A DNA stretch of 53,796 bases from JAAYZQ01 sp041300865 (GCA_041300865.1 JBFYTF010000038.1:1-53796); one strand, 5' to 3'; counted from the stretch's first letter, positions 17,933 to 26,991 are shown. Translations and numbers: made by a program. Notes: generated from the letters alone by a model not told the origin.

Positions 17933-17961
17933 ATTATAGCCGCGGACGTCCAGGCTGTCAA
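17933..17961 (-). promoter_or_regulatory. Full-consensus promoter of the regulator/ferredoxin operon
   Basis: Minus strand TTGACA (17961-17956), a 17-base spacer and TATAAT (17938-17933), both boxes perfect. Transcription would start about 40 bases before the regulator start codon. Confidence 0.8.
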
Positions 17962-18148
17962 TCTGTCACGGTGAGCACCGGCGCCGTGTCCAAGACGCAC
18001 GAGCGGTAGTAGTGCGCCGCGCGCCAAGTACGACATGTGGCGCTCCCGCAGCCCCTCGCGGACCTGCTGTCGCCGTTCGGCGGGCGGGACGGGCGTGCCC
18101 CAGGAGCCCACGACTCGTTGCGATCGTGAGAAAACCAAGGGAAACGGC

Positions 18149-21100
18149 TTAGTGGCGTAAAATCCGCAAGCAGGAGCGCGTGACGGGAGCAGAGCGGCTC
18201 CTGGCTTCCGGCTCATACATGAGCTGTGCCTGGACCGGCAGGGTGGCGAAACAGCCCGCGGTCCTGGCGCGGGCCAGGTAGCTGACAGTGTGGCGGCCGG
18301 GTGGCAGCGACGCGAAGAAAAAGGCCACGCGATCATCGTGCACCTCCTTGCGCTCATAGAGTGCCGCGGCCGCCGCGCTGATGGGCTGCTGCGGCCTCCC
18401 CGGGAGGTCATCTAGTGCTTCCAGGCCGGCCGGCAGCGGGTCTTCCACCAGGACGTACCAGCTTTCCTCCGGCACGTCGAGGGTGAGCACGACCTCCACC
18501 AGGTCGCCTACGTGCAGTTCTGTCAGCGGCTCCTGGCTACCTGGCGCGCGCAGCTCGCGGCCCAAAGCAATGTTCCCGGACTGGACCCTGGAGCGGGTGA
18601 CCCGCGACGGGTTGCGCCAGGTACGGAGGCGCGTGGCATAGTAGAGCGGCCCTCCCTCTCCGAGGACCAGGTCTACGCGGTTCTCACCGGGCAGTAGGGT
18701 GGGTGACAGCACCTGCCCGGGAGCGAGGACGAGTGTGTGCGTCGCCGTGACGCCCTCGAGCACGCCTGCCTGCCAGGGTGCGCCGTTGAGGTTGACCTGG
18801 TATTCCACGGCGCTGCCGCCGTCTCCGCCGGCGACGGCATACTCGGCGAGGGCCAGGATTGCAGAGCCCGTCCGTTGCGTGTCTCCCCAGCCCCCACCGG
18901 CGCGCTGGTCCATCAGCCAGCGCACAGCGCCGGGCACGAGGGGGCTCGAGGGGTCAAGACGTCCCAGGGCTTGGGCCACCAGCGCCGTCGTACGCACCCT
19001 GGAGTCCATGGCTTCGCCTGTGGCCTGGCTGCCTGTCTCCCAATAGACCGCTGCCCCGTCCTGGATGGCTGCCTGTTCCAGGCTGGCGAGCAGGGCCGTC
19101 GCCGGGCCGGGGTCGCCCGCAGCGCCGGCGGCGATCGAGAGGGCTGCCTGGGAAAACGGATCGAGGCGCAGGGCATCGGTCAACGTCAGTGTGGTCGTCA
19201 GCGGGCTGCCGGCCATGGCCAGGGCATAGGCAGCATAGGCCTGCTCGCGGAGATCGGCTCCCGGCAGCATCGCGGTCAAGGCCTGGGCGCCCCGGTCCAC
19301 CACCCCTTCGTCTACCTCGAAGCCTGCCTGGTGTGTTCTGGCGAGTCCGAGGAGAACGTAGGCCGTTTGCCACGGCCGGCTGTCGCCGTCGAGCTGCCAC
19401 CCCCAGCCGCCATCCGCGTGCTGGAGAGCATAGAGCTGCTGCAGGCCCTGGCCCACCACGGCCGGCAGATCCGGCTCCAGGAGCTCGTTGCCGGCGCCGG
19501 CGCGGCTCAGCGCTTGGGCTACCGCCGCATGTGAGGCCACGCGGCTAACGGTCTGCTCCACGCCGTCGTAAGGATACTCGCGGAGAAAGTCCAGCCCCTT
19601 CAGCAGTCCTCCGGCAATCGAGGGGGCGAGCTCGAGCTCCAGGCGCGTGAGCTCCGGCACGGCGCCGGCGGGTAGCGTGATGGTGAGGGTCGCGGTCGGC
19701 TCCTCACGTTCCACGCTGCCCGATAGGGCTGTAACCTCGGGCAGAGCCAGCGGCACGATGGGCAGGCCGAGCTGAACTACGTCGCGCCCGGCGACGCGTG
19801 TTCCACTGTGCGTGGCTGTGGCACGCAGCCAGAGCTCTGCCCGGCCGGGGCTGCCGGCGAGCAGCGCCCAGGCCGCGAGGCCGGTCCGCCCGGCAGGCAC
19901 GTGCACGACCTGCACCGCCCGGCCTTCCAGGACCAGGCCCCGGGCGTCCAGCGCCACTGTGGCCGAGACGGGCCGTGAAGCGGCGTTGTGCACGGCCACA
20001 GTCAGGGTGAAAGTGTCGCCCTCAACCAGGAAGCGGGGAGCGACAGGCAGGAGGCTGATCTCCTGGGAGACGACCAGCCCGGCCGTGGCCTGGCCCACCC
20101 TGGTGTCCGTCGTCACCGCACGGGCCACAGCCGACCAGGTTGTGAGGTTATCCGGCAGCGACAAGGTCAGAGTGGCCTGCCCATCGGCCCCGGTCACGAC
20201 GGCGGGGGCCCAGAGGGCCGTATCGAGAAAGCTCCGTCGCGGGGTCCCGCCCTGGACGGCCTCCTCTTCGCCCCCGCCCATGCCGCGCTCCGGATAGAGG
20301 GCGCGAAAGGGGCGCAAAGAGTCAAAGGTGGAAACATTGTTGGGCTGTGGCCCGTAAAAGGCGGCCAAGGGATCGGCTGCCCGATCTTCGACGAGCGCGG
20401 CGAGGGCCTTGTCGACCACGGCCAGGCTCACCTCGGCCACGACCGGCCGGCCCTCGGCATCGGTCACCTGCACCTGAAAGCTTGTCTCTTCCCCGGGGTC
20501 GGGGTTCGGGCTCTCTGGTCTCAGGGCTACGCTCAACTCGCGGCCCTGTGCGGGCACCTGGAGCTGGATTCCGGCCGTGGCCAGCTGGGCCTCGGCCCGG
20601 CTGGCACCAGGCAGGGGACCGGGCTGCGAAGGGACGAGTTGGCTCACCTTGACATACACGTTGGGCACGTAGCGGGACTCGATGGGCAACGTCACAAGGT
20701 TCGTTCCCGCGACGAGAAACAGGGGCCGGAGCTCAAGCACCTCCTCTCTCTCCAGGGACAGCAGGGCCGGACCCGAGGCGAGAGCCTGGACCACGACGAT
20801 GGCTTCCTCGCCTACCGCGTACTCCTGGCGGCCGGCGCTCACAGCCAGGTACTCGTCGCTCTGCTGCTCGCGCACGTGCCAGGGCGTTTGCCCGCTCGGA
20901 TCATAGACCCACAGCCAGTCCTCAACCGGTATAGCGCTCCCGGGCTCGAGGAGACGAAGGCGGTAGCGGCCCTGCTCGGGGAAGCGGGACGAAAAATGAG
21001 CCTGGCCTGTCTCATCTGTGACAGCGGTTCCGACCACCAGCTCCTGGTTTTGAAGGTCGACGACGCTGGCGCGCAGCTCGACCCCGGCGAGAGGCTCGCC

Positions 21101-24100
21101 GCCAAGGTCGTGCAGACTGCCGGCGAAAGTGATCTCCTCGTCGGGAGCATACAAGTCGCGCTCCAACAACAAGGCGAGGTTGTGAGGGGCGGGATGCAGG
21201 GATAGCGTGCCATAGCTGCTCACACTTTGACCTGCCTGGCCGGTCACCGTTGCCTCGAGGGCAAGGAGCAGGCGGCCTTCCACGGGCGAGACCAGCACAT
21301 CTCGAGGCACCAGGGACGTTGCCCACTGCCCGGCATCATCCGTACTTCCCGTCGCGACCAGGAACTCCTCTCCAAACCTGGGGACCCCTTGGCTGTCGTA
21401 CCAGCCTTCCGGGGCCACGTAGCCGCGCAACTGCACCTCGGCGCCGGGCAGGGGCTCGCCGGATAAGGTGCGAGCCTCAACCGTGACGCTGATGGCCTCG
21501 CCCTGCCCGTACGCCTGGCGCGGTGTTGTGACGACGACCTCGTACTCGGGCCTGCCGAACTCCTGGACTTCGATGGGCAGGCTCTCTGTGGCGCCGTCAA
21601 CGTCGAACTCGATCTGCCAGGTGCCCGGGCCGGCCTCGTCGGCCAGCCGGAATTCGCCAAAGACCGTGCCAAACTGGGTGGGCGACAGCACCTGCGTCGA
21701 CACGAGGTTATCGCGGGCATCGCGCAGCCGCACCTCCACGGCGAGCCCGGCCGCGGGCAGGGCATAGCTGCTGGCGGCGCTGCCCGTGCGGACGACCGCC
21801 TTGAAGTGGACAGTCTGCCCCGGGCGGTAAATGGGCCGGTCGGTGTAGGCGTAGATGGTGTGCAGCGGCTGGCGAGGTGGCGGCACGCCCCACGACCACC
21901 AGCCGGCTACGTTCCACTCGTCCCCCAGCCTGGCTATGGTCTGATCGCCCCCCCTGTCGGACAGCACCCACAGCCCGTCGCTGTCCTGGCCCAGCTCGAA
22001 GCCGGCCAGGCCATCCTCGTCCGTGAGTGCTGTGGCCAGCAGAGCACCCTGCGCATCGTACAGGCTAAGAGTAGCGCTGACGACGGGCGTGCCGCCCTCG
22101 ATTTCGCTATCCCAGGCGAGGATCTGGGCCGTGCCCGGCCTCCCGGTACTGGGGGCGCCGGCGAGGGCCTGCTTGAGGAGCAGCGTGTGGCCGGTGAGGA
22201 CCACCAGAAGCTGTCCGGCATCGCCGGCGGGAGGCTCAGCGCTCAGCACATAGAAACCGGCCGGCATCTCGGAGGGCACGTGGGCTTGCGCCAACCACCA
22301 GCCATCGGGGGCCGCTTCGCCTTCAAGGGGCAACAGGGCAGAGCGCCACTCCAGGGTGGGGGTCAGATTTGCGGTATCCAGGAGCCGTGCCTGGCTGCCA
22401 TCCTCTGCCCAGAAGCCCGGGTGGTACAGATCCAGGAACTGCGTCGCGCTAATCGGGTAGAGGCGAAAGCCGGCCACGTCGGCGCCTTGGACGGCAAGCT
22501 CGATCGCGCGTTCGCCCCCGGTGCCAACCACCTGCACGTTGGGGCCAGAGCCAAAGTGGACGCTCGCACGGCCCGTGGCAAAGGACCAGCTTTGTGCCCG
22601 GCCCAGGTCCTGTCCCCGGTCTGCTGCCCGCGCCGTGCCCGACAGGCTGATGCTGTAGCGGGTGCCGGGCAGCCAGCCGGGCAGCGGCTGAAAGGTCAGG
22701 CTGCGGTCGCCGTCGGACCAGGTGAGCTCGCCCGGCGTGCCGGGCGTAACGGACAAGGCTCGCTCCACGCTGGCCCGGTCCATGGGCAGAGCAAAGTGCA
22801 GTTGGAGGGGCTCTGAAAGGCGGCGGGTCTCGCCGGCCGGGACGCTGGCTTCCAGGAGAAACGGTTGGCAGCGAAAGCTCCACGATAGGGGCTCCGCCAG
22901 CGGTGCGCCGCTTGCGTCACGTATGCCGGCATCCAGGCGCACCTGGTACTCGGTGTCACCCCGCCACCCCTCCACGGGTGTGAATACAACGGTCTCTCCT
23001 TCCCAGGCAAGCTCACCCTCGAGGGCCGGCGTCAGGACGAGACCCGCAGCCACAGAAGCACGGTCCATGGACCGGGTGAATGTCACGCGGAGCGGCATGT
23101 CCAGCGGGACATGGTCGACGCCCGGCCCGGGATCGCGCAGGCCCACCAGTGGACCGGTGTCCAGGCGCCGCGACAGGGTCTCGGCCAGGGTGAAGCCCAG
23201 GGCATCCTGGATGCCCGAATCCAGCCGCCAGCGGTAGAAGTAGAGGGGCTTCAGGGCGGCGTCAGGGCGGAAGACAAGCGTTGTTCCCTCATTCTCCCAG
23301 GATATCTCGCCTTGCACCGGCGCCCCGTCTGCGTCGGTGACGCCAAAGCGGCCCGCGACGGTCTCTGGCACGGGCGGCCGGTTGAAGGTGATGCGTATCG
23401 GAGTCCAGAGGTCGTCGACCACTTGCTCTACGGCGGGCGTCACGCCCACCACCAGCAACGGGGTCGCAGTGTGGAACTGCCAATCGAGACCGGGACGCGC
23501 TGTGGGGTCCCCATCGAGGTATACCTGCCGCAGGCTGGCGCTGTAAGCGCGGTCCGGCGCGAGGGGAGTGGAGGGAGTGAAAGACCAGGACCCCTCCTGG
23601 CAGTCGATCCTCCCCGGCACAGGCGGTGTAATACCAAACGACTGCGACGTCGATTCGCAGTCCAGGCGATAGTTCAAGTGCGCGCTCAGCACGGGCTGGG
23701 GGCCAATGCCGGTTGCTCCCAGCGCCGGCCCGGAATCGGCGAGGAGTGGCGCCAGGGCAAAACCCCACTCTACCGCGTTGCGGGTGGTGCGGGGCAGGGT
23801 TCCGGCGCGAGCGCCGTCGGCGAGGCGGGCCCGATAACGCATGCCTGGCTCAAAGCCGGGGCTGGAGGGGTGGAAGGCGACCTGCGTGAGGTCGTCGTTC
23901 CAGGCAAAGGTGCCTGGCACGGGCGGCGCCAGGGCAAAGCTCAACTCGACGGACGCCGGGTCCATCGGCTGGTCAAACGTGAGGGTGATGGGCGTCGTGG
24001 GGCTGAAGGAAAAGCCCGGCTGCGGTTCCAGCCCGGTGAGCCGTGGCTCGAACGCCGGCAGCTCCCCGGTCATGAACAGGCTGGCGGATAGGGCGGCAAA

Positions 24101-24169
24101 CACCAGGCAGGCGACCAGGACGAACAGGGCCACAAAGCCCAGCAGGCCATATCCCCGTCGTGCACTCAT
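18149..24169 (-). CDS. Giant bacterial alpha-2-macroglobulin-like protein without thioester Cys
   Basis: A 2006-residue exported or membrane-anchored protein. One N-terminal hydrophobic segment (residues 5-35), then about five Ig-like SbsA/Big_5 repeats (residues 40-500; each has a PxxVTFxxPMDxASV-type core), then the macroglobulin domains: MG1-3 (VYAYTDRPIYRPGQTVHFKAV written as TIYAYTDRPIYRPGQ), the NALDLLL-LERDLYAPDEEITF segment, the bait-like region with PRRSFLDTALWAPAVV, the A2M core NLTTWSAVARAVT, and the helical complement-like domain (GWGWQLDGDSRPWQTAYVLLGL). At the thioester site it has YPYDGVEQT (Gly1536) where active members have YPYGCxEQ, so no thioester can form. The family traps proteases in the periplasm or outer envelope. 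ATG 24169 has GGAGAGGAGCG upstream. It follows a small acidic gene after 42 bases. Confidence 0.9.
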   Translation of the reverse strand: MSARRGYGLLGFVALFVLVACLVFAALSASLFMTGELPAFEPRLTGLEPQPGFSFSPTTPITLTFDQPMDPASVELSFALAPPVPGTFAWNDDLTQVAFHPSSPGFEPGMRYRARLADGARAGTLPRTTRNAVEWGFALAPLLADSGPALGATGIGPQPVLSAHLNYRLDCESTSQSFGITPPVPGRIDCQEGSWSFTPSTPLAPDRAYSASLRQVYLDGDPTARPGLDWQFHTATPLLVVGVTPAVEQVVDDLWTPIRITFNRPPVPETVAGRFGVTDADGAPVQGEISWENEGTTLVFRPDAALKPLYFYRWRLDSGIQDALGFTLAETLSRRLDTGPLVGLRDPGPGVDHVPLDMPLRVTFTRSMDRASVAAGLVLTPALEGELAWEGETVVFTPVEGWRGDTEYQVRLDAGIRDASGAPLAEPLSWSFRCQPFLLEASVPAGETRRLSEPLQLHFALPMDRASVERALSVTPGTPGELTWSDGDRSLTFQPLPGWLPGTRYSISLSGTARAADRGQDLGRAQSWSFATGRASVHFGSGPNVQVVGTGGERAIELAVQGADVAGFRLYPISATQFLDLYHPGFWAEDGSQARLLDTANLTPTLEWRSALLPLEGEAAPDGWWLAQAHVPSEMPAGFYVLSAEPPAGDAGQLLVVLTGHTLLLKQALAGAPSTGRPGTAQILAWDSEIEGGTPVVSATLSLYDAQGALLATALTDEDGLAGFELGQDSDGLWVLSDRGGDQTIARLGDEWNVAGWWSWGVPPPRQPLHTIYAYTDRPIYRPGQTVHFKAVVRTGSAASSYALPAAGLAVEVRLRDARDNLVSTQVLSPTQFGTVFGEFRLADEAGPGTWQIEFDVDGATESLPIEVQEFGRPEYEVVVTTPRQAYGQGEAISVTVEARTLSGEPLPGAEVQLRGYVAPEGWYDSQGVPRFGEEFLVATGSTDDAGQWATSLVPRDVLVSPVEGRLLLALEATVTGQAGQSVSSYGTLSLHPAPHNLALLLERDLYAPDEEITFAGSLHDLGGEPLAGVELRASVVDLQNQELVVGTAVTDETGQAHFSSRFPEQGRYRLRLLEPGSAIPVEDWLWVYDPSGQTPWHVREQQSDEYLAVSAGRQEYAVGEEAIVVVQALASGPALLSLEREEVLELRPLFLVAGTNLVTLPIESRYVPNVYVKVSQLVPSQPGPLPGASRAEAQLATAGIQLQVPAQGRELSVALRPESPNPDPGEETSFQVQVTDAEGRPVVAEVSLAVVDKALAALVEDRAADPLAAFYGPQPNNVSTFDSLRPFRALYPERGMGGGEEEAVQGGTPRRSFLDTALWAPAVVTGADGQATLTLSLPDNLTTWSAVARAVTTDTRVGQATAGLVVSQEISLLPVAPRFLVEGDTFTLTVAVHNAASRPVSATVALDARGLVLEGRAVQVVHVPAGRTGLAAWALLAGSPGRAELWLRATATHSGTRVAGRDVVQLGLPIVPLALPEVTALSGSVEREEPTATLTITLPAGAVPELTRLELELAPSIAGGLLKGLDFLREYPYDGVEQTVSRVASHAAVAQALSRAGAGNELLEPDLPAVVGQGLQQLYALQHADGGWGWQLDGDSRPWQTAYVLLGLARTHQAGFEVDEGVVDRGAQALTAMLPGADLREQAYAAYALAMAGSPLTTTLTLTDALRLDPFSQAALSIAAGAAGDPGPATALLASLEQAAIQDGAAVYWETGSQATGEAMDSRVRTTALVAQALGRLDPSSPLVPGAVRWLMDQRAGGGWGDTQRTGSAILALAEYAVAGGDGGSAVEYQVNLNGAPWQAGVLEGVTATHTLVLAPGQVLSPTLLPGENRVDLVLGEGGPLYYATRLRTWRNPSRVTRSRVQSGNIALGRELRAPGSQEPLTELHVGDLVEVVLTLDVPEESWYVLVEDPLPAGLEALDDLPGRPQQPISAAAAALYERKEVHDDRVAFFFASLPPGRHTVSYLARARTAGCFATLPVQAQLMYEPEARSRSAPVTRSCLRILRH

Positions 24170-24211
24170 CGCTCCTCTCCTCTCTCCCCACAAACGCGGT
24201 GCCGCACCTGG

Positions 24212-25204
24212 CTACATCTTGATGCAACCCTCGATGCGGCTCGTATTTGCTACCTCGCTCGCCACGTCTACGAGGGGTACCGGCCGGTCGGGCCAGCCGG
24301 TCGCTGCCTGGCAGGCAACCCCGTCGCGCATCGGGCAGGAGCGGCACTGATCGTGGACCCAGAGGATGGCGCGGCTGAGGCGCGAGTAAGCCAGCGCGGC
24401 GTCCTGTTCCTCAACGTCGTCGTCGTCGGTGTGGAGCAGCTCAACGGTGCCCATCTGGGCCAGCATGTGCGCCAGCTGCCCTTGAGCAAACAGAGCCTCA
24501 GCCGGCCCGCTGTCCTCGCCACTCGCCGACGGACCTTCGGGCAGACCTTCCCATTGCTCCAGTACCTGGTCGTAGAGCTCTGGATCGCGAAATTCCGAAG
24601 GCAAGGGCAGGCCCTCCGCTCGCTTCGGCCAACGCATGAGGGTCAGGGCGATCATCATGCTAAAACCGGTCATGGCCGGCGGCAGATCGGGATCGAGGAA
24701 CATGTCGGCCAGATCTTCATCCTCCGCGCTGCCAGGAAGAGGGTACATCTGGCGCTGGACGCCCGCCCAGGCTCGGGCCGCCGCCCGGGCCGTCTCAGGC
24801 AGCTCTTTGAGAATCTCGAGGACCAGCAGCGCGATCTTGACCAGCTTGCGGCTACCCACCCGCTTGCCTGAAGGCTCCAGGGGAAGGTGACCCTGGAGCA
24901 CGCTTTCGAGAAAGCCCAGGGGATCTTCCAGGAGCTCGCTGGGCACGCCTGGTAGGTTCAGCAAGTTGTCCAGGCGGCCGGCCAGTTGGGCAACCATTTC
25001 CATGTCGGACGTCTCGGTTAGCTGCACCACAAGAGGCCACCAGTCATCGGCATCGAGGTAGCCCAGGTGATAATCTTCATAGGACTCGGGCAGATAATCG
25101 TTGTCACTCAGGAAAAAGAGCTCCGAAAGCTCGTCGCAGATCTCGTAAATCTGCTGCTCGTCATCCTCCCAACCCTCGTCGTCTTCGAACCACCAATCTT
25201 CCAT
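24212..25204 (-). CDS. Acidic hypothetical protein upstream of the macroglobulin
   Basis: A 330-residue, strongly acidic, apparently cytoplasmic protein. The N-terminus is rich in Asp, Glu and Trp (MEDWWFEDDEGWEDDEQQIYE); the middle is helical with a basic, hydrophobic segment (GSRKLVKIALLVLEILKEL). The C-terminal 50 residues hold CRSCPMRDGVAC and a final Cys, a possible metal or Fe-S site. I do not recognise a family. ATG 25204 is taken because GGAGG lies seven bases before it; the upstream extension in the same frame lacks one and falls in the hairpin leader. It shares the promoter at 25271 with the macroglobulin gene and may be a cytoplasmic partner. Confidence 0.75.
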   Translation of the reverse strand: MEDWWFEDDEGWEDDEQQIYEICDELSELFFLSDNDYLPESYEDYHLGYLDADDWWPLVVQLTETSDMEMVAQLAGRLDNLLNLPGVPSELLEDPLGFLESVLQGHLPLEPSGKRVGSRKLVKIALLVLEILKELPETARAAARAWAGVQRQMYPLPGSAEDEDLADMFLDPDLPPAMTGFSMMIALTLMRWPKRAEGLPLPSEFRDPELYDQVLEQWEGLPEGPSASGEDSGPAEALFAQGQLAHMLAQMGTVELLHTDDDDVEEQDAALAYSRLSRAILWVHDQCRSCPMRDGVACQAATGWPDRPVPLVDVASEVANTSRIEGCIKM

Positions 25205-25220
25205 GCTATGCCTCCAGCGT

Positions 25221-25244
25221 GCCCGGCACCCTGATGTGCCGGGC
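25221..25244 (-). other. Leader hairpin next to the ribosome-binding site
   Basis: A perfect 9-bp stem (GCCCGGCAC / GTGCCGGGC, 6-nt loop) lies in the 5' leader immediately before GGAGG of the acidic protein gene. A similar hairpin lies before the gene at 38509. Confidence 0.6.
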
Positions 25245-25270
25245 CGCGACTTACTCCGTAGGGTGAGGCC

Positions 25271-25299
25271 ATTATAGCACAGGCGTGAAGCAGGCACAA
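25271..25299 (-). promoter_or_regulatory. Promoter of the acidic protein/macroglobulin operon
   Basis: Minus strand TTGTGC (25299-25294), a 17-base spacer and TATAAT (25276-25271), with TG-C just before the -10 (extended -10). Confidence 0.7.
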
Positions 25300-25353
25300 C
25301 CAGGATGCGGCGACGGAAAAGCCCGAGCGGCGCACGACAGCTGCCGGCGGCAG

Positions 25354-25382
25354 TTGACGGCTGGTTGTCCTTGTGTTATACT
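25354..25382 (+). promoter_or_regulatory. Promoter of the SCP2-like gene
   Basis: TTGACG (25354-25359), a 17-base spacer and TATACT (25377-25382), about 35 bases before the ATG at 25417. Confidence 0.7.
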
Positions 25383-25416
25383 TGGCTACCCACAACCGAA
25401 ACCAGGAGGAAGTGCA

Positions 25417-25740
25417 ATGACAGTTCGAGCACAGGAAATCATGGAGGCTATGCCGGGCGCTTTTCTTCCCGCCAAGGCCGGCAGCACCAAAGCGATCGTC
25501 CAGATGAATCTCACCGGCGAAGGTGGCGGCCAGTGGGTCATTGACGTGGCAAACGGTGTGTGCCAGGTGCGTCAGGAGGTCGCAGCCAAGCCGGACGTCA
25601 CCGTGACAATGTCCGCCGACGATTTCGGGGCCCTGTACAGCAACCAGCTGAACCCTATGCAGGCGTTCATGGGCGGCAAGATCAAGGTGACAGGGAATGT
25701 GGGGCTGGTCATGCAGTTCATGAACTGGTTCAACCGCTAG
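25417..25740 (+). CDS. SCP2-like sterol/lipid-binding protein
   Basis: A 107-residue single-domain protein of the SCP2 sterol-transfer fold: QEIMEAMPGAFLPAKAGSTKAIVQMNLTGEGGGQWVIDVANG, KPDVTVTMSADDF and NPMQAFMGGKIKVTGNVGLVMQF. These bind long-chain acyl or sterol-like lipids in a hydrophobic tunnel, often next to fatty-acid metabolism genes. The 3-hydroxyacyl-CoA dehydrogenase gene two genes downstream fits that, although the two are separated by terminators and a hypothetical gene. The start ATG 25417 follows AGGAGG. Its own promoter and two terminators make it a single-gene transcript. Confidence 0.88.
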   Translation: MTVRAQEIMEAMPGAFLPAKAGSTKAIVQMNLTGEGGGQWVIDVANGVCQVRQEVAAKPDVTVTMSADDFGALYSNQLNPMQAFMGGKIKVTGNVGLVMQFMNWFNR

Positions 25741-25770
25741 AGAGCGCCTACGTCTGAAAGAACTGCGTAC

Positions 25771-25806
25771 AAAAACTGGCAACTGACTCTGGCAGTTCCC
25801 AGTTTT
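25771..25806 (+). terminator. Terminator of the SCP2-like gene
   Basis: AAAACTGG (25772-25779) pairs with CCAGTTTT (25799-25806), with an inner AACTG/CAGTT arm; it ends in a GTTTT run. Confidence 0.7.
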
Positions 25807-25826
25807 ACATGTCCCCCACAAACACC

Positions 25827-25858
25827 GAGAGCTAAGGGCGGCCCAACCCTTAGCTCTC
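25827..25858 (+). terminator. Second hairpin, two-way terminator candidate
   Basis: A perfect 12-bp stem (GAGAGCTAAGGG / CCCTTAGCTCTC, 8-nt loop) followed by TGTTAAAA. It lies 20 bases past the first terminator. Confidence 0.6.
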
Positions 25859-26227
25859 TGTTAAAAGGAGGAGAAGAATTTGATTGTTGGCATGGCCCAT
25901 TCTGACCTGGCCTTTTGCCACCGCCCTCGCGGCGCTGAACCCAGGATGACGCTCGCCCGCCATGAACCATGCCATTGCTCGAGGGTATAATACCACACGC
26001 CCATGCCACTTGCTTGACGCACACTATACGGATACCCTACGCTGCCGGTAGTTTCACTGCTTTTGCGCGGCTCGAGTGGCGGTGAAGTAGCGAGTCCGCA
26101 GCCTCCCGACCCGCTGAGTGCATGGGTGCGACGCACCCGTCGCCTCACGGGTGCGTCGCACCGGCTTTGTGCCACCTGGCAAAGAACGAGGACGCAGAAT
26201 CCGCGCAGGAAGGAGAGCGGCCCCTTC
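25859..26227. other. Non-coding stretch with a 15-bp perfect hairpin
   Basis: About 370 bases with no supported gene. At 26125-26139 and 26148-26162 there is a perfect 15-bp inverted repeat (GGTGCGACGCACCCG and its complement, loop TCGCCTCA); each arm is itself nearly palindromic. No T run follows, so it is more like an RNA structure or a protein site than a terminator. A TTG frame of 36 codons at 25880-25990 has a strong AAGGAGG in front but no family signal. Confidence 0.5.
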
Positions 26228-26256
26228 TTGCATTTCCGCCCGGGTTAGGGTAGAAT
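26228..26256 (+). promoter_or_regulatory. Promoter of the hypothetical gene at 26344
   Basis: TTGCAT (26228-26233), a 17-base spacer and TAGAAT (26251-26256). Confidence 0.6.
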
Positions 26257-26343
26257 GGGAAACTGCCGGGCGACCTATTCATTGAGCCCTCAGCGCGGGG
26301 GGAGCTAAACCGAAAGAGCGAGCCGGCGGCGACGAAAGGAGAA

Positions 26344-26949
26344 ATGATGACAGAGTCGATCATTGCTATCCGCCTGACCCGAAATCTGCGCTACAAGCTC
26401 ACCTACCTAAAGATCTTTGAGACCTACCTGGAGTCGAACCCCGGACCCGAAGTCACCGCACTCTTACGGGATCTGATGCTGGCGCAGCAATCGGCCGTCG
26501 GCCCCCTTTCGCGCTACCTCCGGCGCCTGGATGTGCCCGTCCAGGACCTGGAACTGGATCAGAAGCTCCTGAGTCACGCCTTCAGCCGGGCTGACCTTCG
26601 CTCTCGAATGCGCTTCATTCACGACGGTCTGCGCCGCGCTACGTCCTGGTACCGCACCCAATTGGTAGACCGTCAGATGGTGGCCGATCCCGAGCTCGAA
26701 GCACTGCTCTTCGAGCTGGGCGAGATCGATGCGGCCAAGCTGTGGCAAACAGAGGCCAGGATGGGCATGATGCGCATTCCGCTGGGTGCCAAGGAGAGGG
26801 AATGGTCGGACCAGCAGCGTGTGACGCCAGAGGATGAGGAGGACTGGCGGCCGAAGCTTGTGGAAGACGTCGGCCGGCCGGCGTGGGCCGGAAAGCAGTC
26901 CACCGAGTGGCCGCGGCCGAGCAAATATCGCAGGGGCGACTCGCGCTAG
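26344..26949 (+). CDS. Hypothetical helical protein
   Basis: A 201-residue protein without signal peptide or membrane segment. Residues 10-140 look all-alpha and could be a ferritin-like or four-helix bundle (LTRNLRYKLTYLKIFETYLES, ALLRDLMLAQQSAVGPLSRYLRRLD, LRSRMRFIHDGLRRATSWYRTQLVD, ELEALLFELGEIDAAKLWQTE), but a clean set of metal ligands is not evident. The C-terminal 50 residues are charged, with many Trp, Pro and Arg, and are probably disordered. No family is recognised. AAGGAG lies before two adjacent ATGs (26344, 26347). It is followed after 42 bases by the dehydrogenase gene. Confidence 0.72.
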   Translation: MMTESIIAIRLTRNLRYKLTYLKIFETYLESNPGPEVTALLRDLMLAQQSAVGPLSRYLRRLDVPVQDLELDQKLLSHAFSRADLRSRMRFIHDGLRRATSWYRTQLVDRQMVADPELEALLFELGEIDAAKLWQTEARMGMMRIPLGAKEREWSDQQRVTPEDEEDWRPKLVEDVGRPAWAGKQSTEWPRPSKYRRGDSR

Positions 26950-26991
26950 CCGCGTCGAGCATTTGCCGCCAAGGAGAAAGGAGTACCTCAC

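Noticed and set aside
17884..18411. Minus frame across the end of the macroglobulin gene and the gap after it
   Set aside because: Off-frame shadow; the gap is explained by the consensus promoter of the regulator operon.
25880..25990. 36-codon TTG frame with strong AAGGAGG
   Set aside because: Good site, but directly behind two terminators and with no promoter or family; kept only as a note.
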